Shown: positions 6,813 through 15,466 of the stretch, piece after piece
How the letters are laid out: each line of letters starts with the position of its first letter
Position numbering within the stretch: position 1 is the stretch's first letter
Assembly (NCBI GenBank): GCA_017527155.1
Contig: JAFXQI010000113.1
Coordinates: forward strand, 1-34,661
Reading direction: 5' to 3'
DNA: 34,661 bases
From: Kiritimatiellia bacterium
Lineage (GTDB): Bacteria > Verrucomicrobiota > Kiritimatiellia > CAIQIC01 > Lenti-01
Notes under the pieces: generated by a model
The model's input: only the letters and a program-made list of their open reading frames with translations
Databases searched by the model: none
Told to the model about the DNA's origin: nothing
Position numbers and translations under genes: made by a program

Positions 6813-7066
6813 GGCTCCTGTGGGGCGGCGGGGCCGCGGACGGCGAGGCGGAGGATCTTGCGGGCGACGGTGTTGGCTTCGCGGAGGGCTTCCGCGCGGG
6901 CATATTCGTCGGGGGGGAGGCCCTGGCGGAGGGCGTCGTCGACCCGGCGGGCGAGGTCGGCGAGGACGGCGTCGTGGCGGGCGAGGGCGGCGTCGCGGTC
7001 GGGGCCGGCGAGTTCCTTCTCGATGTCGAGGAGGAGGACGGGTTCGGATGGGGAGGTGTCGGTCAT
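6809..7066 (-). CDS. sctE: Small T3SS co-chaperone SctE (YscE/CdsE-like)
   Basis: An 85-residue helical protein: a short N-terminal tail, a helix around EKELAGPDRDAALARHDAVL, then a turn and a second helix (RAEALREANTVARKILRLAV). YscE and CdsE are about 65-residue two-helix co-chaperones for the needle subunit, sit between sctD and sctF, and end in a helix of the same style. The start overlaps the sctD stop by 4 bp. Sequence similarity in this family is low, so the call is mostly from size, helical-hairpin pattern and position. Confidence 0.72.
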   Translation of the reverse strand: MTDTSPSEPVLLLDIEKELAGPDRDAALARHDAVLADLARRVDDALRQGLPPDEYARAEALREANTVARKILRLAVRGPAAPQEP

Positions 7067-8214
7067 GGTTTCCAGGTGAAGGTGCCGTTGGTGGTGGCGA
7101 GGACGACGGAGTCGGGGCCGATGGACTGGACGACGGAGTTGCCGAAGGCGGCGCCGGGGAAGACGCGGGTGCCGTTCTGGAGGACGAGGCAGGGATAGGG
7201 GGTGGAGAGGATGCCGCAGACGGGGAGGTTGGGATTGGAGGCGTCGGCGGCGCGGGCGTTGCGGCGGCGGCGGGCGGCGGTGGCGTCGGGATCGGCGGCG
7301 GGGAGGACGGCGGGGGTGCCGGGGGAACGGAAGGTGACGGCGTCGGTGTCGATGGCGTCCAGGCGGGGGACGTCGGCGCGGAGGGCGTCGAGGGCCGCGG
7401 AGAGGGTGTCGGGGGAGGCGGCGGTGCCGCCGAGGACGGCGGAGCGGCCGGTGACGGAGGTGACGGTCAGGCCGGTTTCGCCGGAGGTGAAGAGGGAGTC
7501 GGCGACGGCGGTGCGGAGGGTTTCGTCGTCGGTGAGGTCGAGGGTGACGCCGGGGATGGCGGAGTAGAGTTCGGCGGTGGCGGCGAGGCGTTCGGCGCGG
7601 GTGGCGAAGTTGCCGGCGAGGAGGGGTCGGGGGCCGGTGTCGTCGATGGAGAGGCCGTAGCGGTCGGCGAGGTCGGAAAGGGTGCGGGCGGCGGCTTCGG
7701 CGGCTTCGGCCGGGGTGGGTTCGCGGGGGGTGCGGGTGCGGGTGCAGGCGCGGACGAGCCAGACGAGGAGGAGCAGCAGCAGGAGGAGGGCCGCAAGGAC
7801 CAGGATCAAGCGGGGCAGGCGGGATTTCTTCGCGGGCGGCGGGGTCTCGGGTCCGGCCGGCTCGGCGGGCGGGGCGGGAGGGGGGGCGATGGTGGGGGTG
7901 GTGGCGGGGTCGTCGGCGGGGGTGGCGGGGGGCTCGGGGGAGGGATAGACGAGGGGGGACCAGGCGGCGGCATCGGGGCCGACGGCGAGGGCGGTGGAGC
8001 CGCGGACGACGACGTGGTAGGGTTCGAGGGGGGTGCCGTCGAGGGTGACGTCGCCGGAGGTGGCGGAGAGGGTCATCAGGGCGTCGGGCAAGGTGGGATC
8101 GGCGAGGACGATGTCGCAGGTGTCGGCTTTGCCGAGGGTGATTTCGATGCCGTCGGGCAGGGCGATTTCGGCGCCGGCGTTGGGGCCTTGGACGATTTTG
8201 AGGAGGGCGCTCAC
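7063..8214 (-). CDS. sctD: Inner-membrane ring protein SctD (FHA domain)
   Basis: A 383-residue bitopic membrane protein forming the outer of the two inner-membrane rings. Residues 1-75 are a divergent FHA-like domain (LGKADTCDIVLADPTLPDAL). Residues 90-128 are a Pro-rich cytoplasmic linker. A Leu-run transmembrane helix lies at about 134-155. The periplasmic part carries ring-building-like repeats and ends in the typical SctD C-terminal motif (CLVLQNGTRVFPGAAFGNSV). The start is GTG at 8214 overlapping the sctV TGA (GTGA), and the stop overlaps sctE by 4 bp. The FHA domain lacks clear phosphothreonine-binding residues, as is common in SctD. Confidence 0.9.
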   Translation of the reverse strand: MSALLKIVQGPNAGAEIALPDGIEITLGKADTCDIVLADPTLPDALMTLSATSGDVTLDGTPLEPYHVVVRGSTALAVGPDAAAWSPLVYPSPEPPATPADDPATTPTIAPPPAPPAEPAGPETPPPAKKSRLPRLILVLAALLLLLLLLVWLVRACTRTRTPREPTPAEAAEAAARTLSDLADRYGLSIDDTGPRPLLAGNFATRAERLAATAELYSAIPGVTLDLTDDETLRTAVADSLFTSGETGLTVTSVTGRSAVLGGTAASPDTLSAALDALRADVPRLDAIDTDAVTFRSPGTPAVLPAADPDATAARRRRNARAADASNPNLPVCGILSTPYPCLVLQNGTRVFPGAAFGNSVVQSIGPDSVVLATTNGTFTWKP

Positions 8215-10316
8215 AGTTTAAGCCTCCCGAGGGGTTGGATGTTGATCTCGGAGGAGAGCTCCTGGAAGGAGAGGACGGGCAGTTCGTAGTAGTCCTTCTC
8301 GATCATCTTGCGGAAGTAGCGGCGGATGTCCACGGAAACGATGACGACGGGTTTCTGCGGAATCTTCTCGAGGTCGCCGATGGTGCGCTTGACGACGGAG
8401 AGGATGGCGCGGACGGTGGACGGATCCATCGCGAGGTAGGAGCCGCCGGAGGTCTGGCGGACGGACTTGCGGATCTTCTCCTCCAGCGAGGGGTCGAGGA
8501 GGTAGGCGGCCATGATGTTCTGCCCGCCGGAGAATTTGTAGGAGATGTAGCGGGAGAGGGCGGAACGGACGTATTCGACGAGGAGGACGGTGTCCTTTTC
8601 CTTCTGGCCCCATTCGACGAGGGTCTGGCAGATGCGCTTGAGGTCGCGGATGCAGATGCCTTCCTGGACGAGGCGCTGGAGGACGTCGGTGATCTTCTGG
8701 AGGGGCAGGACGCGCTGGACTTCCTTGACGAGTTCGGGGGCCTCCTTTTCCATGTGGTCGAAGAGGAGCCGGGTCTCCTGGAGGGAGAGGAATTCGTGGG
8801 CGTAGCGGCGGAGGACGCCGGAGAGGTGGTAGGAGAGGACGCCGCCGAGGTCGAGGGACTGGACGCCGGATTCGTCGAGGCGGGTCTTGTCTTCTTCCTT
8901 GACCCAGCAGGTTTCGTGGCCGGAGAGGAAGGGGCGGCCGGTCTCGAAGGGGACGCCGACGGCGGTGAGGTTCTCGGCGTCTTCGAGGGCGAAGACGTGT
9001 CCGGGCCGGAGGGCGCCCTCGGAGACGGGGACTTCGTTGACGAGCAGGCGGTAGCGGCCCTCCTTGAGGGCGGGGTCGAGGGAGAGGTTGATGCCGGGGA
9101 AGGGTACGCCGAGGTCGTGGTAGAGGGCGCGGCGGATGTCCATGATCTGGTTGTTGAGGGTCTCGTAGGAGAGGGCGGTGCGGATGTCGGCGTCGATGTC
9201 CACGGTGAGCGGCGTGACCATGGAGAAGTCGTCGCCGGCCTTGCGCTTGGGCTTGGGCGCGCCTTCGCCGGACGGGGCGGCGGCGGCGAGGGGGTCTTCC
9301 TGGCGGGCGGCCGCCGCGGCGGCGAGCTTGGCCTTGTGCATGAGGGCCGAGCCGATGGCGCCGACGACGATCGCCAGGCCGAAGAGCTGCGGCTTGGGGA
9401 AGCCCGGGATGCAGCCGATGAGGGCGATCATCACGGCGCCGAGGAGGAGGGAGCGGGGCTGGGCGAAGATCTGGTTGACGATGTCCTGGCCGAGGGGCTT
9501 GGCGTTTTCGTCGCCGACGCGGGTGACGATGACGCCGGAGGTGATGGAGATGAGCAGGGCGGGAATCTGCGAGACGAGGCCGTCGCCGATGGTCAGGATG
9601 CCGAAGCGCTTGAGGCACCAGGCGGCGTCGTGGCCGTACATGAGCATGCCGATGAGGATGCCGCCGATGATGTTGATGGCGGTGATGATGATGCCGGCGA
9701 CCGCGTCGCCCTTGACGAACTTCATGGCGCCGTCCATGGCGCCGTAGAGCTGGGATTCCTGGGAGAGTTCGGCGCGGCGCTGCTTGGCGGTCTCCATGTC
9801 GATGGCGCCGGCGCGCATGTCGGCGTCGATGGACATCTGCTTGCCGGGCATGGCGTCCAGGGTGAAGCGGGCCGCGACTTCGGAGACACGCTCGGCGCCC
9901 TTGGCGATGACGACGAACTGGACGATGGTGATGACCAGGAAGATGACCGCGCCCACGACGAAGTTGCCGCCGACGACGAAGTTGCCGAACGTCTGGATGA
10001 TGGAACCGGCCGCGTTGGGGTCCTGGGAGCCGTGCAGGAGGATGCAGCGGGTGGTCGTGACGTTCAGGGCGAGGCGGAAGAGGGTGGTGAACAGCAGCAT
10101 CGACGGGAAGGTCGAGAAGGCCAGCGCGCGCGGCAGGTAGAGGGACAGCATCAGCAGGACCGTCGAAAGCATGATGTTGACCGAAATCAGCAGGTCCACC
10201 ACCGGCGCCGGCAGCGGGATGATCAGCAGGCCGATGATGCATACGACGAGCGCCGCGAGGACGAGGTCGCCGAAGCGGGAGAGGATGTTGACGATGTTGG
10301 AGAAGCCGCGTCCCAT
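8211..10316 (-). CDS. sctV: Export gate protein SctV (LcrD/FlhA family)
   Basis: A 701-residue protein, the same length as LcrD (about 700). Its N-terminal half holds about eight transmembrane helices and the family signature RLALNVTTTR (81-90). It also contains the FHIPEP-type loop with VGGNFVVGAVIFLVITIVQF and KGAERVSEVAARFTLDAMPG. A charged linker (about 345-375) leads to the soluble SctVc domain, which forms the nonameric ring that docks chaperone-substrate complexes. I chose ATG 10316, 2 bp after sctX; the longer upstream frame is an Arg/Pro-rich shadow of sctX. The stop overlaps the sctD GTG. Confidence 0.97.
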   Translation of the reverse strand: MGRGFSNIVNILSRFGDLVLAALVVCIIGLLIIPLPAPVVDLLISVNIMLSTVLLMLSLYLPRALAFSTFPSMLLFTTLFRLALNVTTTRCILLHGSQDPNAAGSIIQTFGNFVVGGNFVVGAVIFLVITIVQFVVIAKGAERVSEVAARFTLDAMPGKQMSIDADMRAGAIDMETAKQRRAELSQESQLYGAMDGAMKFVKGDAVAGIIITAINIIGGILIGMLMYGHDAAWCLKRFGILTIGDGLVSQIPALLISITSGVIVTRVGDENAKPLGQDIVNQIFAQPRSLLLGAVMIALIGCIPGFPKPQLFGLAIVVGAIGSALMHKAKLAAAAAARQEDPLAAAAPSGEGAPKPKRKAGDDFSMVTPLTVDIDADIRTALSYETLNNQIMDIRRALYHDLGVPFPGINLSLDPALKEGRYRLLVNEVPVSEGALRPGHVFALEDAENLTAVGVPFETGRPFLSGHETCWVKEEDKTRLDESGVQSLDLGGVLSYHLSGVLRRYAHEFLSLQETRLLFDHMEKEAPELVKEVQRVLPLQKITDVLQRLVQEGICIRDLKRICQTLVEWGQKEKDTVLLVEYVRSALSRYISYKFSGGQNIMAAYLLDPSLEEKIRKSVRQTSGGSYLAMDPSTVRAILSVVKRTIGDLEKIPQKPVVIVSVDIRRYFRKMIEKDYYELPVLSFQELSSEINIQPLGRLKL

Positions 10317-10318
10317 GG

Positions 10319-10705
10319 TCAGGTCTCCAACAGGGCCAGGCGGCAGCGCTCGAAGAGGTCGGCGTCCGCGAGGAGGGTTTCGATTTCGTGCGCGGCGGCG
10401 TCGGCGGCGGTGCTGCGGCGGGAGCGCAGGGCGCGGGCGGCGGAGCGGGCGGCGGCCAGGAAGCCGCGCGGCGTGCGCAGGGTGGTGGGATTGGCGGCGA
10501 CGAGGGCGGCCATGATCTGGTCGCCGACGGCCTTGTCGGTCGGGAAGAGGGCGTCGACGGCCTGGGATACGGTGGTGGAGCCGGGCATGAGCGGCTTCTG
10601 GGGCTGCCCGGCGGCGGGCGAGTCCATGACCTCGGCGAAGGAGGCGTTGCCGATGCCGGTATCGAAGCGCAGGGGCTCGGTGGTGCGGCTGATGTTCAGT
10701 GCCAT
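10319..10705 (-). CDS. sctX: Early substrate SctX (YscX-like)
   Basis: A 128-residue protein starting MALNISRTTEPLRFDTGIGN, with a short motif LFPTDKAVGDQIMAALV followed by an Arg/Ala-rich helix and a closing helix (DADLFERCRLALLET). YscX is about 122 residues, with a comparable middle motif (LYPT...) and a C-terminal helical end, and lies between sycN and sctV in Yersinia. The order here is sctW, sycN-like, sctX, sctV, only without sctY in between. It overlaps the sycN-like gene by 10 bp. The assignment rests on position plus weak similarity. Confidence 0.68.
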   Translation of the reverse strand: MALNISRTTEPLRFDTGIGNASFAEVMDSPAAGQPQKPLMPGSTTVSQAVDALFPTDKAVGDQIMAALVAANPTTLRTPRGFLAAARSAARALRSRRSTAADAAAHEIETLLADADLFERCRLALLET

Positions 10706-11088
10706 GCGGCACCTCCGTATTCACGGGCCGCGGCCCAGAGGGCGGCGAAGACCTGGTCGAGGAGAGGCAACGTCGCCTCGCGTTCGGCCAGGCGCACCGC
10801 GAAGATGGCGCGGCCGCGGTTCGCGAGGTAGCCGGCGCGGATGCGGAAGGCGCCGCGGCGGGCGTCGGGATGGGCCTGGGACAGGATCGCGGCCGCGTGC
10901 GCGGCGTCGATGCGGGAGGGAACGGTCATGGAGACGGCCAGGGTGCCTTCGGCGTACTCGAAGCGCAGGGACGCCCCGTTCTCGAAGGCCAGCGCCGCCG
11001 TGCCGCGGTCATTCAGCGCCAGGTCGGGGAGACCGGCGCCCTTTCCGAATTCGCGGACGAGGGATTCCATCCAGACGGGAGCGCTCAC
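10696..11088 (-). CDS. SycN-like type III chaperone for the gatekeeper SctW
   Basis: A 130-residue CesT/SycN-fold protein. The block IRAGYLANRGRAIFAVRLAE followed by REATLPLLDQVFAALW resembles the SycN core (an RAGW-type turn, a LTLPLLHQAFEQL-type helix). SycN with YscB binds the N-terminus of YopN (SctW) and controls gatekeeper function. The start is GTG at 11088 within GTGA, overlapping the sctW stop, which gives MSAPVWMESLVREFG. An ATG six codons on is an alternative start. Its place directly after sctW mirrors yopN-tyeA-sycN in Yersinia. Confidence 0.78.
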   Translation of the reverse strand: MSAPVWMESLVREFGKGAGLPDLALNDRGTAALAFENGASLRFEYAEGTLAVSMTVPSRIDAAHAAAILSQAHPDARRGAFRIRAGYLANRGRAIFAVRLAEREATLPLLDQVFAALWAAAREYGGAAWH

Positions 11089-12254
11089 GAGGCGGCCTCC
11101 TCTTGTTCGTTCTCCTGGGCGATGAGGCCGTCGAGGTGTTCCTGGGCGGCGTCGACGAGGCGCTGGCGGTCGCCTTCCTTGGCGAAGAGGCGCGGGGAAA
11201 GCTGGCGGAAGAGGCGGGTGAGCTCGCGGGTGAAGTCCATCTGGGCCAGCAGCTTGCGCATCCCGCACTCGCCGAGCAGGTGGGCGATGGCTTCGGGCGG
11301 GACGAAGGTGCGCTCGGTCAGCTCCAGTACCTGCCCGGTGAGCTGCTGGCCGTCGAGCAGGCACGGGTCGGCGAACTGGACGCCCATGCGCACGGAGAGT
11401 TTGGAGAGGGAGTCGAGCACGGTCTGGAGGACCTGCACGCACTGGAGATCGGTCAGGATGCGGCCGAGTTCGGCGCGTTCCATGGAGGGGGACTGGGCGG
11501 CGAGGTCCTTTCCGCAGCCGGCGATGAGGAAGGCGATGGCGTCGGCGAGGCCGGAGGGGCCGCGCTGGGCGAGGAGGGAACGGAAGCAGTCCTGGACCTT
11601 GGTGAAGCCGACGACTTCGCTGCGGTAGAGGTCGCGGAGTTCCTGCATCTCGCCGGGGGTGGTGGCGCGGGCGTTGACTTCCTCGGCGAGGTTGATGCCG
11701 GCCTTGATGTCGGGGCCTTTCTCGGCCATCAGCTGGGTGCGGGTGCGGCGGACGAGGTCGAGGATCTGGGTTTCGCCTTCCGCGAGCATCTGCTCCATCA
11801 GGTCGAGCATCGCGAACTGGTGGCTGGGGTCGCGGGACTCGCGCGCGAGTTCCTTGAGGAGGGCGTCGGGGTCGGGAAGGGTCCCGGACTGCATGGCGCG
11901 GCGGAGGTTCTGCACGGAGCGGTCGAGACGTTCGCGGCCCGGCATGTCGGGCATCATCGACATCCACGCTTCGAGGGCGCGCACGAAGGTGGCGCGGGAG
12001 CCCTGGAGGGGACCCATGCGGCGCTCGGCCAGGCGCTTCGCGGTCTTTTCCTCGAACTGGAAGGAGAGCTCTTCCATCGAATCCATCAGCTCGGCCTCGG
12101 GATCGGCTTCCATGACGACGGCAGTGCCCATCAGTTCGCCGCGGGCCGGTGCGGCGGGCGGGGGCTCGGCGGCGCGGGCGAGTTCGGCCATCTGGGCGGC
12201 CTCGGCGCCGGCGGCGTAGGTCTGGCGGAGGATCTGGGCGGCATCGAAGGCCAT
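11085..12254 (-). CDS. sctW: T3SS gatekeeper SctW (YopN-TyeA/CopN type)
   Basis: A 389-residue all-helical protein. The N-terminal 60 residues are Ala-rich and probably hold the chaperone-binding and secretion signal. The middle and C-terminal HrpJ-like domains include ELMDSMEELSFQFEEKTAKR, SRDPSHQFAMLDLMEQML and GLADAIAFLIAGCGKDLAAQ. The C-terminus (GMRKLLAQMDFTRELTRLFR) corresponds to the TyeA part, so YopN and TyeA are fused as in CopN or InvE. SctW blocks translocators and effectors until contact with a host cell. I chose ATG 12254, which shares one base with the upstream TGA (TGATG). Confidence 0.9.
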   Translation of the reverse strand: MAFDAAQILRQTYAAGAEAAQMAELARAAEPPPAAPARGELMGTAVVMEADPEAELMDSMEELSFQFEEKTAKRLAERRMGPLQGSRATFVRALEAWMSMMPDMPGRERLDRSVQNLRRAMQSGTLPDPDALLKELARESRDPSHQFAMLDLMEQMLAEGETQILDLVRRTRTQLMAEKGPDIKAGINLAEEVNARATTPGEMQELRDLYRSEVVGFTKVQDCFRSLLAQRGPSGLADAIAFLIAGCGKDLAAQSPSMERAELGRILTDLQCVQVLQTVLDSLSKLSVRMGVQFADPCLLDGQQLTGQVLELTERTFVPPEAIAHLLGECGMRKLLAQMDFTRELTRLFRQLSPRLFAKEGDRQRLVDAAQEHLDGLIAQENEQEEAAS

Positions 12255-12943
12255 CAGACGGCCCTCCGCATGAAGGGGTTCGCGGGGGCTTCGGCGCGCT
12301 TGCCGGAGCCTTCCAGCCATACGATGCACGGGCCGTGGAACCGCAGCAGCAGGTTCTTCGGTCCGCGCGGGAGGAGGATGTCGCCCAGTCCCAGCTTGGG
12401 GCAGAAGCCGCTGGGACGCGGTCCCGTCCACGCCACGACGGACTCGGGCCGGACGGAGAGCGTGGCGCCGTCGGCGACGGACACGCGCGCGGTGCGGGAG
12501 ACGGTCGCGAGGATGAGCCAGGCGGCGGGGGGGGAGGAGGAGGGTTGTCCGGGTGTCCGGGTGTCCGGGTGTTCGCCCGTCGGTTCGTCGACGGCCTGGG
12601 CGAAGCGGGTGATGCAGATGGAGCCCTTGACGGAGAAGGGGATCGGCCGCAGCACCTCCGCGCCGGAGCGGGCGGAGGCGGGGGCGACGAGGATTTTCTC
12701 GGATACGGCGGAGATGGGGGCGGCGCAGGGGATGTGCGTCAGGAAGGGACGGAGGGCGGAGCCGCAGTGCGCGGGGGCGTCGGTCTCGACCAGCGCGAGG
12801 GCGGCGCGGTCGGGTACGCGCCAGCCGCGGCGGGGCCGGCGCGCGAGGGAGCCTTCGCAGGCGGCGGGCTGCGCGGCGCCCACCAGCCAGAGGCCGGGGC
12901 CGATCACGGCGAATCCGTTCGCGATGTCCACCCGGGTTTCCAT
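12254..12943 (-). CDS. AIM24-like beta-sandwich protein within the T3SS operon
   Basis: This 229-residue protein has no standard Sct name that I recognise. The C-terminal part, with VSVADGATLSVRPESVVAWT, LGDILLPRGPKNLLLRFHGP and CIVWLEGSGK, resembles the end of AIM24 (TRAP-like) domains, where a pre-strand 'lvAw' is followed by 'l.f.GPG.vWL'. The N-terminus is basic with several short strands. There is no signal peptide, so a cytoplasmic location is likely. Residues about 122-133 (GEHPDTRTPGQP) come from an 8-bp tandem repeat. It starts 2 bp after sctC and ends on the sctW ATG, so it is a fixed member of the operon. The AIM24 link is tentative. Confidence 0.45.
   Translation of the reverse strand: METRVDIANGFAVIGPGLWLVGAAQPAACEGSLARRPRRGWRVPDRAALALVETDAPAHCGSALRPFLTHIPCAAPISAVSEKILVAPASARSGAEVLRPIPFSVKGSICITRFAQAVDEPTGEHPDTRTPGQPSSSPPAAWLILATVSRTARVSVADGATLSVRPESVVAWTGPRPSGFCPKLGLGDILLPRGPKNLLLRFHGPCIVWLEGSGKRAEAPANPFMRRAV
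12547..12578. repeat. GTCCGGGT octamer repeat inside the AIM24-like gene
   Basis: Three perfect 8-bp copies of GTCCGGGT (12547-12570) and a degenerate fourth, GTTCGCCC (12571-12578), lie in the coding frame. The unit sequence differs from the GATSGTTG family, but the 8-bp period is the same as in the other three tracts of the operon. Confidence 0.93.
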
Positions 12944-12945
12944 CG

Positions 12946-14937
12946 TCACTTCCAGATGCTGCCGCCCTCCCCGGCTGGTTCGGGCCCGGCGTTGGCCGCG
13001 TCTTCGGCTTCGCGGCGGATGCGGGCGGCTTCTTCGGCTTCTTCGAGGCGCCAGGCGCGTTCGTCTTCCTTGAGGAGTCGGCGCTCTTCGCGGCGGCGGA
13101 GCTTGCGGAGGTTGCGTTCGTGTTCGAGTTCGGCGCGGCGGCGCTCGAGGTCGATCTCGGAGCGCTCCTGGCGCAGGCGGCGGAGTTCGTCGCGTTCGAG
13201 GTGGCGGCGCTGGCGTTCGAGGTCGTCCTCGTCCGCGTCGTCCTGCATCGCTTCGACGACCGTCAGGTCGCGCATGCGGGCGGCCTGGTCGCGGCCGAGC
13301 GTCTCCAGGTCGAGGTCGATGACGTGCGGCGAGATGATGAACATGCGCTGGACCGTCGAAATCTTGGTCGAGGAGCCGCCGAAGAGCCAGCCGATGAGCG
13401 GGATGTCGCGCAGGAAGGGGATGCCCCAGCCGGCGGATTCCTCGATGTCGCGGAGGTAGCCGGCGAGCATGATCGATTCGTCCTCGAAGACCGCGGTCTG
13501 GGTGAGCAGGCCGCTGCTGCGGGTCATGGGCATCGAATCGACGGTGACCGACTCGAACCCGCCGTCGTCGAGGCGCATGGAGAGCCAGACCTGGTTGGGG
13601 ACGAGGCCGGTGCCGGTCTGCAGGATGCGCGGCTTGATCTGGAGGGTGGTGCCGGCGGAGACTTCCTCCAGGGTGGCGACCTCGGTGCCGATGACGCGCG
13701 CGTGGTAGCTCTGCGAGTCGGACATCTCGGCGGCCAGGTTGTTGACCGTCAGCAGCGACGTGCGCGAGATGGACCGGGCCTTGTTCTTGGATTTGAGCGC
13801 GGTGAGGGAGGCGTTGACCGCGTACTTGTCGCCGAGGTACGTGATGGCCCCCGCGAGACCCTTGCCCACCAGTCCGTCCGTCGGGAAGAGGTTCGCCGGG
13901 TTCTGCCCCGCGCTCCACGAGGTTTCGCTGCCGTTGCGGCCGCCGGCCAGCGAGAGCTGCCAGTCCAGCGCGTCGCCCTTGGAGAGTTCCACGACCGTCA
14001 CCTCGATCTCCACCAGCTGCTGCGGCACGTCGAGCTGGCGGATGAGGCGCTCGTACATCGGCATGCGGGAGACGACGTCGCGCACGATCACCGCGTTCAG
14101 GCGCGGCTCCGGCTTGATGACCGGCTTGAAGCCCGCGAGCAGCGCCGACTCGACGGGGGTGAGCGAGGCCGAGCCGTCCGCGGCGTCCCGCACGTGGGCG
14201 GCGGCCTCCACGTCGGCCGACATGATCTCGGTCAGCAGGCTCGCCACGCCCCGGATGTTGCCCGACGACTCCGGGCTGGAGGCGTTGAACGTCACGTCCT
14301 CCGCCCAGGTGTGGACCAGCGGGAAGATGCGCGTCTCGACCTCGTTGAACGTCCGCAGCTCCTTGAGCTTGTCGGCCTTGGCGACGAGTTCCGCGATGAG
14401 CGCGACGTAGCGGGGCGGGCCCGACACCATGATCAGCTCGTCGTTCGACGTCGTCTTGATCGGGAAGCGCTCGTCCTCCACGCCGAGTTCGGCGAGCATG
14501 TCGCGGACCTCGCCGGCCTTCATGTACTGCAGGTCCAGCAGCATCGTGCGGATTTCGCCGGCACCGTAGAAATAGAGGGCGGCGCCGTCGTAGTACCACA
14601 CCAGGTTGTGGACCGTGGCGATGCGGTCCAGGAACTCCGCCGGCGAGACCTCCTGGAACGACCCCGAGAACGACCCCGACACGCCGCCCGACATCACCGC
14701 CGAGAGCCCCTGCGCCACCGCGAACGTGTCCAGCGCCGCGCGCAGGTCCATGCCGTTGGCGACCAGCGTGTAGGTGGGGGTCTTCCAGGGGATGCGCGAC
14801 GGGCGGGGCGCCGCGGCCGCTTCCGCCGCCGGTTCCGCTTCCGCCGCCGCCGGCTCCTGCGCGGCCGCGGGACGCAGACACGCCGCCGCCAGCAAGAGGG
14901 CCAGCCCGGTCCGTACCGATTGGAACAACTTCGACAT
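12946..14937 (-). CDS. sctC: T3SS outer-membrane secretin SctC
   Basis: A 663-residue secretin forming the outer-membrane channel. A signal peptide (LALLLAAACLRPAAA) is followed by the N0/N1 domains (YTLVANGMDLRAALDTFAVA, YMKAGEVRDMLAELGVEDER), an N3-like repeat (PEPRLNAVIVRDVVSRMPMY), and the secretin core (VEIEVTVVELSKGDALDWQL to IPFLRDIPLIGWLFGGSSTK). The last 90-100 residues form a continuous, strongly charged Arg/Glu helix (ERQRRHLERDELRRLRQERS and onward), unusual for this family. I chose ATG 14937 with GGGAG upstream; a GTG at 14949 would add four residues. It follows the chaperone gene closely. Confidence 0.95.
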   Translation of the reverse strand: MSKLFQSVRTGLALLLAAACLRPAAAQEPAAAEAEPAAEAAAAPRPSRIPWKTPTYTLVANGMDLRAALDTFAVAQGLSAVMSGGVSGSFSGSFQEVSPAEFLDRIATVHNLVWYYDGAALYFYGAGEIRTMLLDLQYMKAGEVRDMLAELGVEDERFPIKTTSNDELIMVSGPPRYVALIAELVAKADKLKELRTFNEVETRIFPLVHTWAEDVTFNASSPESSGNIRGVASLLTEIMSADVEAAAHVRDAADGSASLTPVESALLAGFKPVIKPEPRLNAVIVRDVVSRMPMYERLIRQLDVPQQLVEIEVTVVELSKGDALDWQLSLAGGRNGSETSWSAGQNPANLFPTDGLVGKGLAGAITYLGDKYAVNASLTALKSKNKARSISRTSLLTVNNLAAEMSDSQSYHARVIGTEVATLEEVSAGTTLQIKPRILQTGTGLVPNQVWLSMRLDDGGFESVTVDSMPMTRSSGLLTQTAVFEDESIMLAGYLRDIEESAGWGIPFLRDIPLIGWLFGGSSTKISTVQRMFIISPHVIDLDLETLGRDQAARMRDLTVVEAMQDDADEDDLERQRRHLERDELRRLRQERSEIDLERRRAELEHERNLRKLRRREERRLLKEDERAWRLEEAEEAARIRREAEDAANAGPEPAGEGGSIWK

Positions 14938-14952
14938 CTTCCGCGTCACTCC

Positions 14953-15387
14953 CTAAGGCCTGATGATCGTCTCCGCGGGCGCGGGCACCGCCTCCGCTTC
15001 GCCCGCCGACCGCCCTTCCGCGGTCCGCTCCCGCCACCAATCGCACGAATTCAGGAACGATTCCAGCAGGCGGCGCATGCCGATCCCGTCCGTGCCGGCC
15101 GGGGCGTCCTGCCACAGGAAACAAGCCGATTTACCGCTGCGGTCGCCCGGTACCGGCCCCGCCGCCAGCGTCGCCTCCTCGCGGAGCATCCGGCCCGGCG
15201 CGCACGCCGCGAGCAGAGGCCATTCCCCCGCGTCCTCCGTCAGTTTCCGGGCCAGCCGGATGCGTCCCCCCGTCTCCTCGGCGAAGACCTCCCCGCCGTC
15301 CACCTGCAGCGTGGCCGAGCGGGCCCCTGCCGGAAGCGACTCCGGATATTCCACCGCGGCAACCAACCTTTCCAGCGCCGATTCCAT
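14953..15387 (-). CDS. CesT-like type III secretion chaperone, first gene of the operon
   Basis: A 144-residue acidic protein with the CesT/Tir-chaperone layout: an N-terminal helix, then the strands of ATLQVDGGEVFAEETGGRIR, then LARKLTEDAGEWPLLAACAP, a strand SACFLWQDAP, and a closing helix with LLESFLNSCDWWRER, a typical CesT ending. Such dimeric chaperones bind effectors or translocators. No effector gene is adjacent, so its client is unknown. A CdsC-associated chaperone upstream of the secretin is a known arrangement in chlamydial-type systems; I infer a general role. It is the promoter-proximal gene of the minus-strand operon. Confidence 0.7.
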   Translation of the reverse strand: MESALERLVAAVEYPESLPAGARSATLQVDGGEVFAEETGGRIRLARKLTEDAGEWPLLAACAPGRMLREEATLAAGPVPGDRSGKSACFLWQDAPAGTDGIGMRRLLESFLNSCDWWRERTAEGRSAGEAEAVPAPAETIIRP

Positions 15388-15466
15388 CGTTTACCCCATC
15401 CCTCCGCCGCAAAGCGCAAAGCTCCCGCCACCGCGAACGTCCCCGCCGCGGACAGCAGGCCTTCTC

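Noticed and set aside
8235-13073. A 1612-codon open frame on the plus strand
   Set aside because: It lies exactly opposite sctV, sctX, sctW and neighbours. Its product is Gly/Asp/Glu low-complexity, as expected from the antisense of GC-rich coding DNA.
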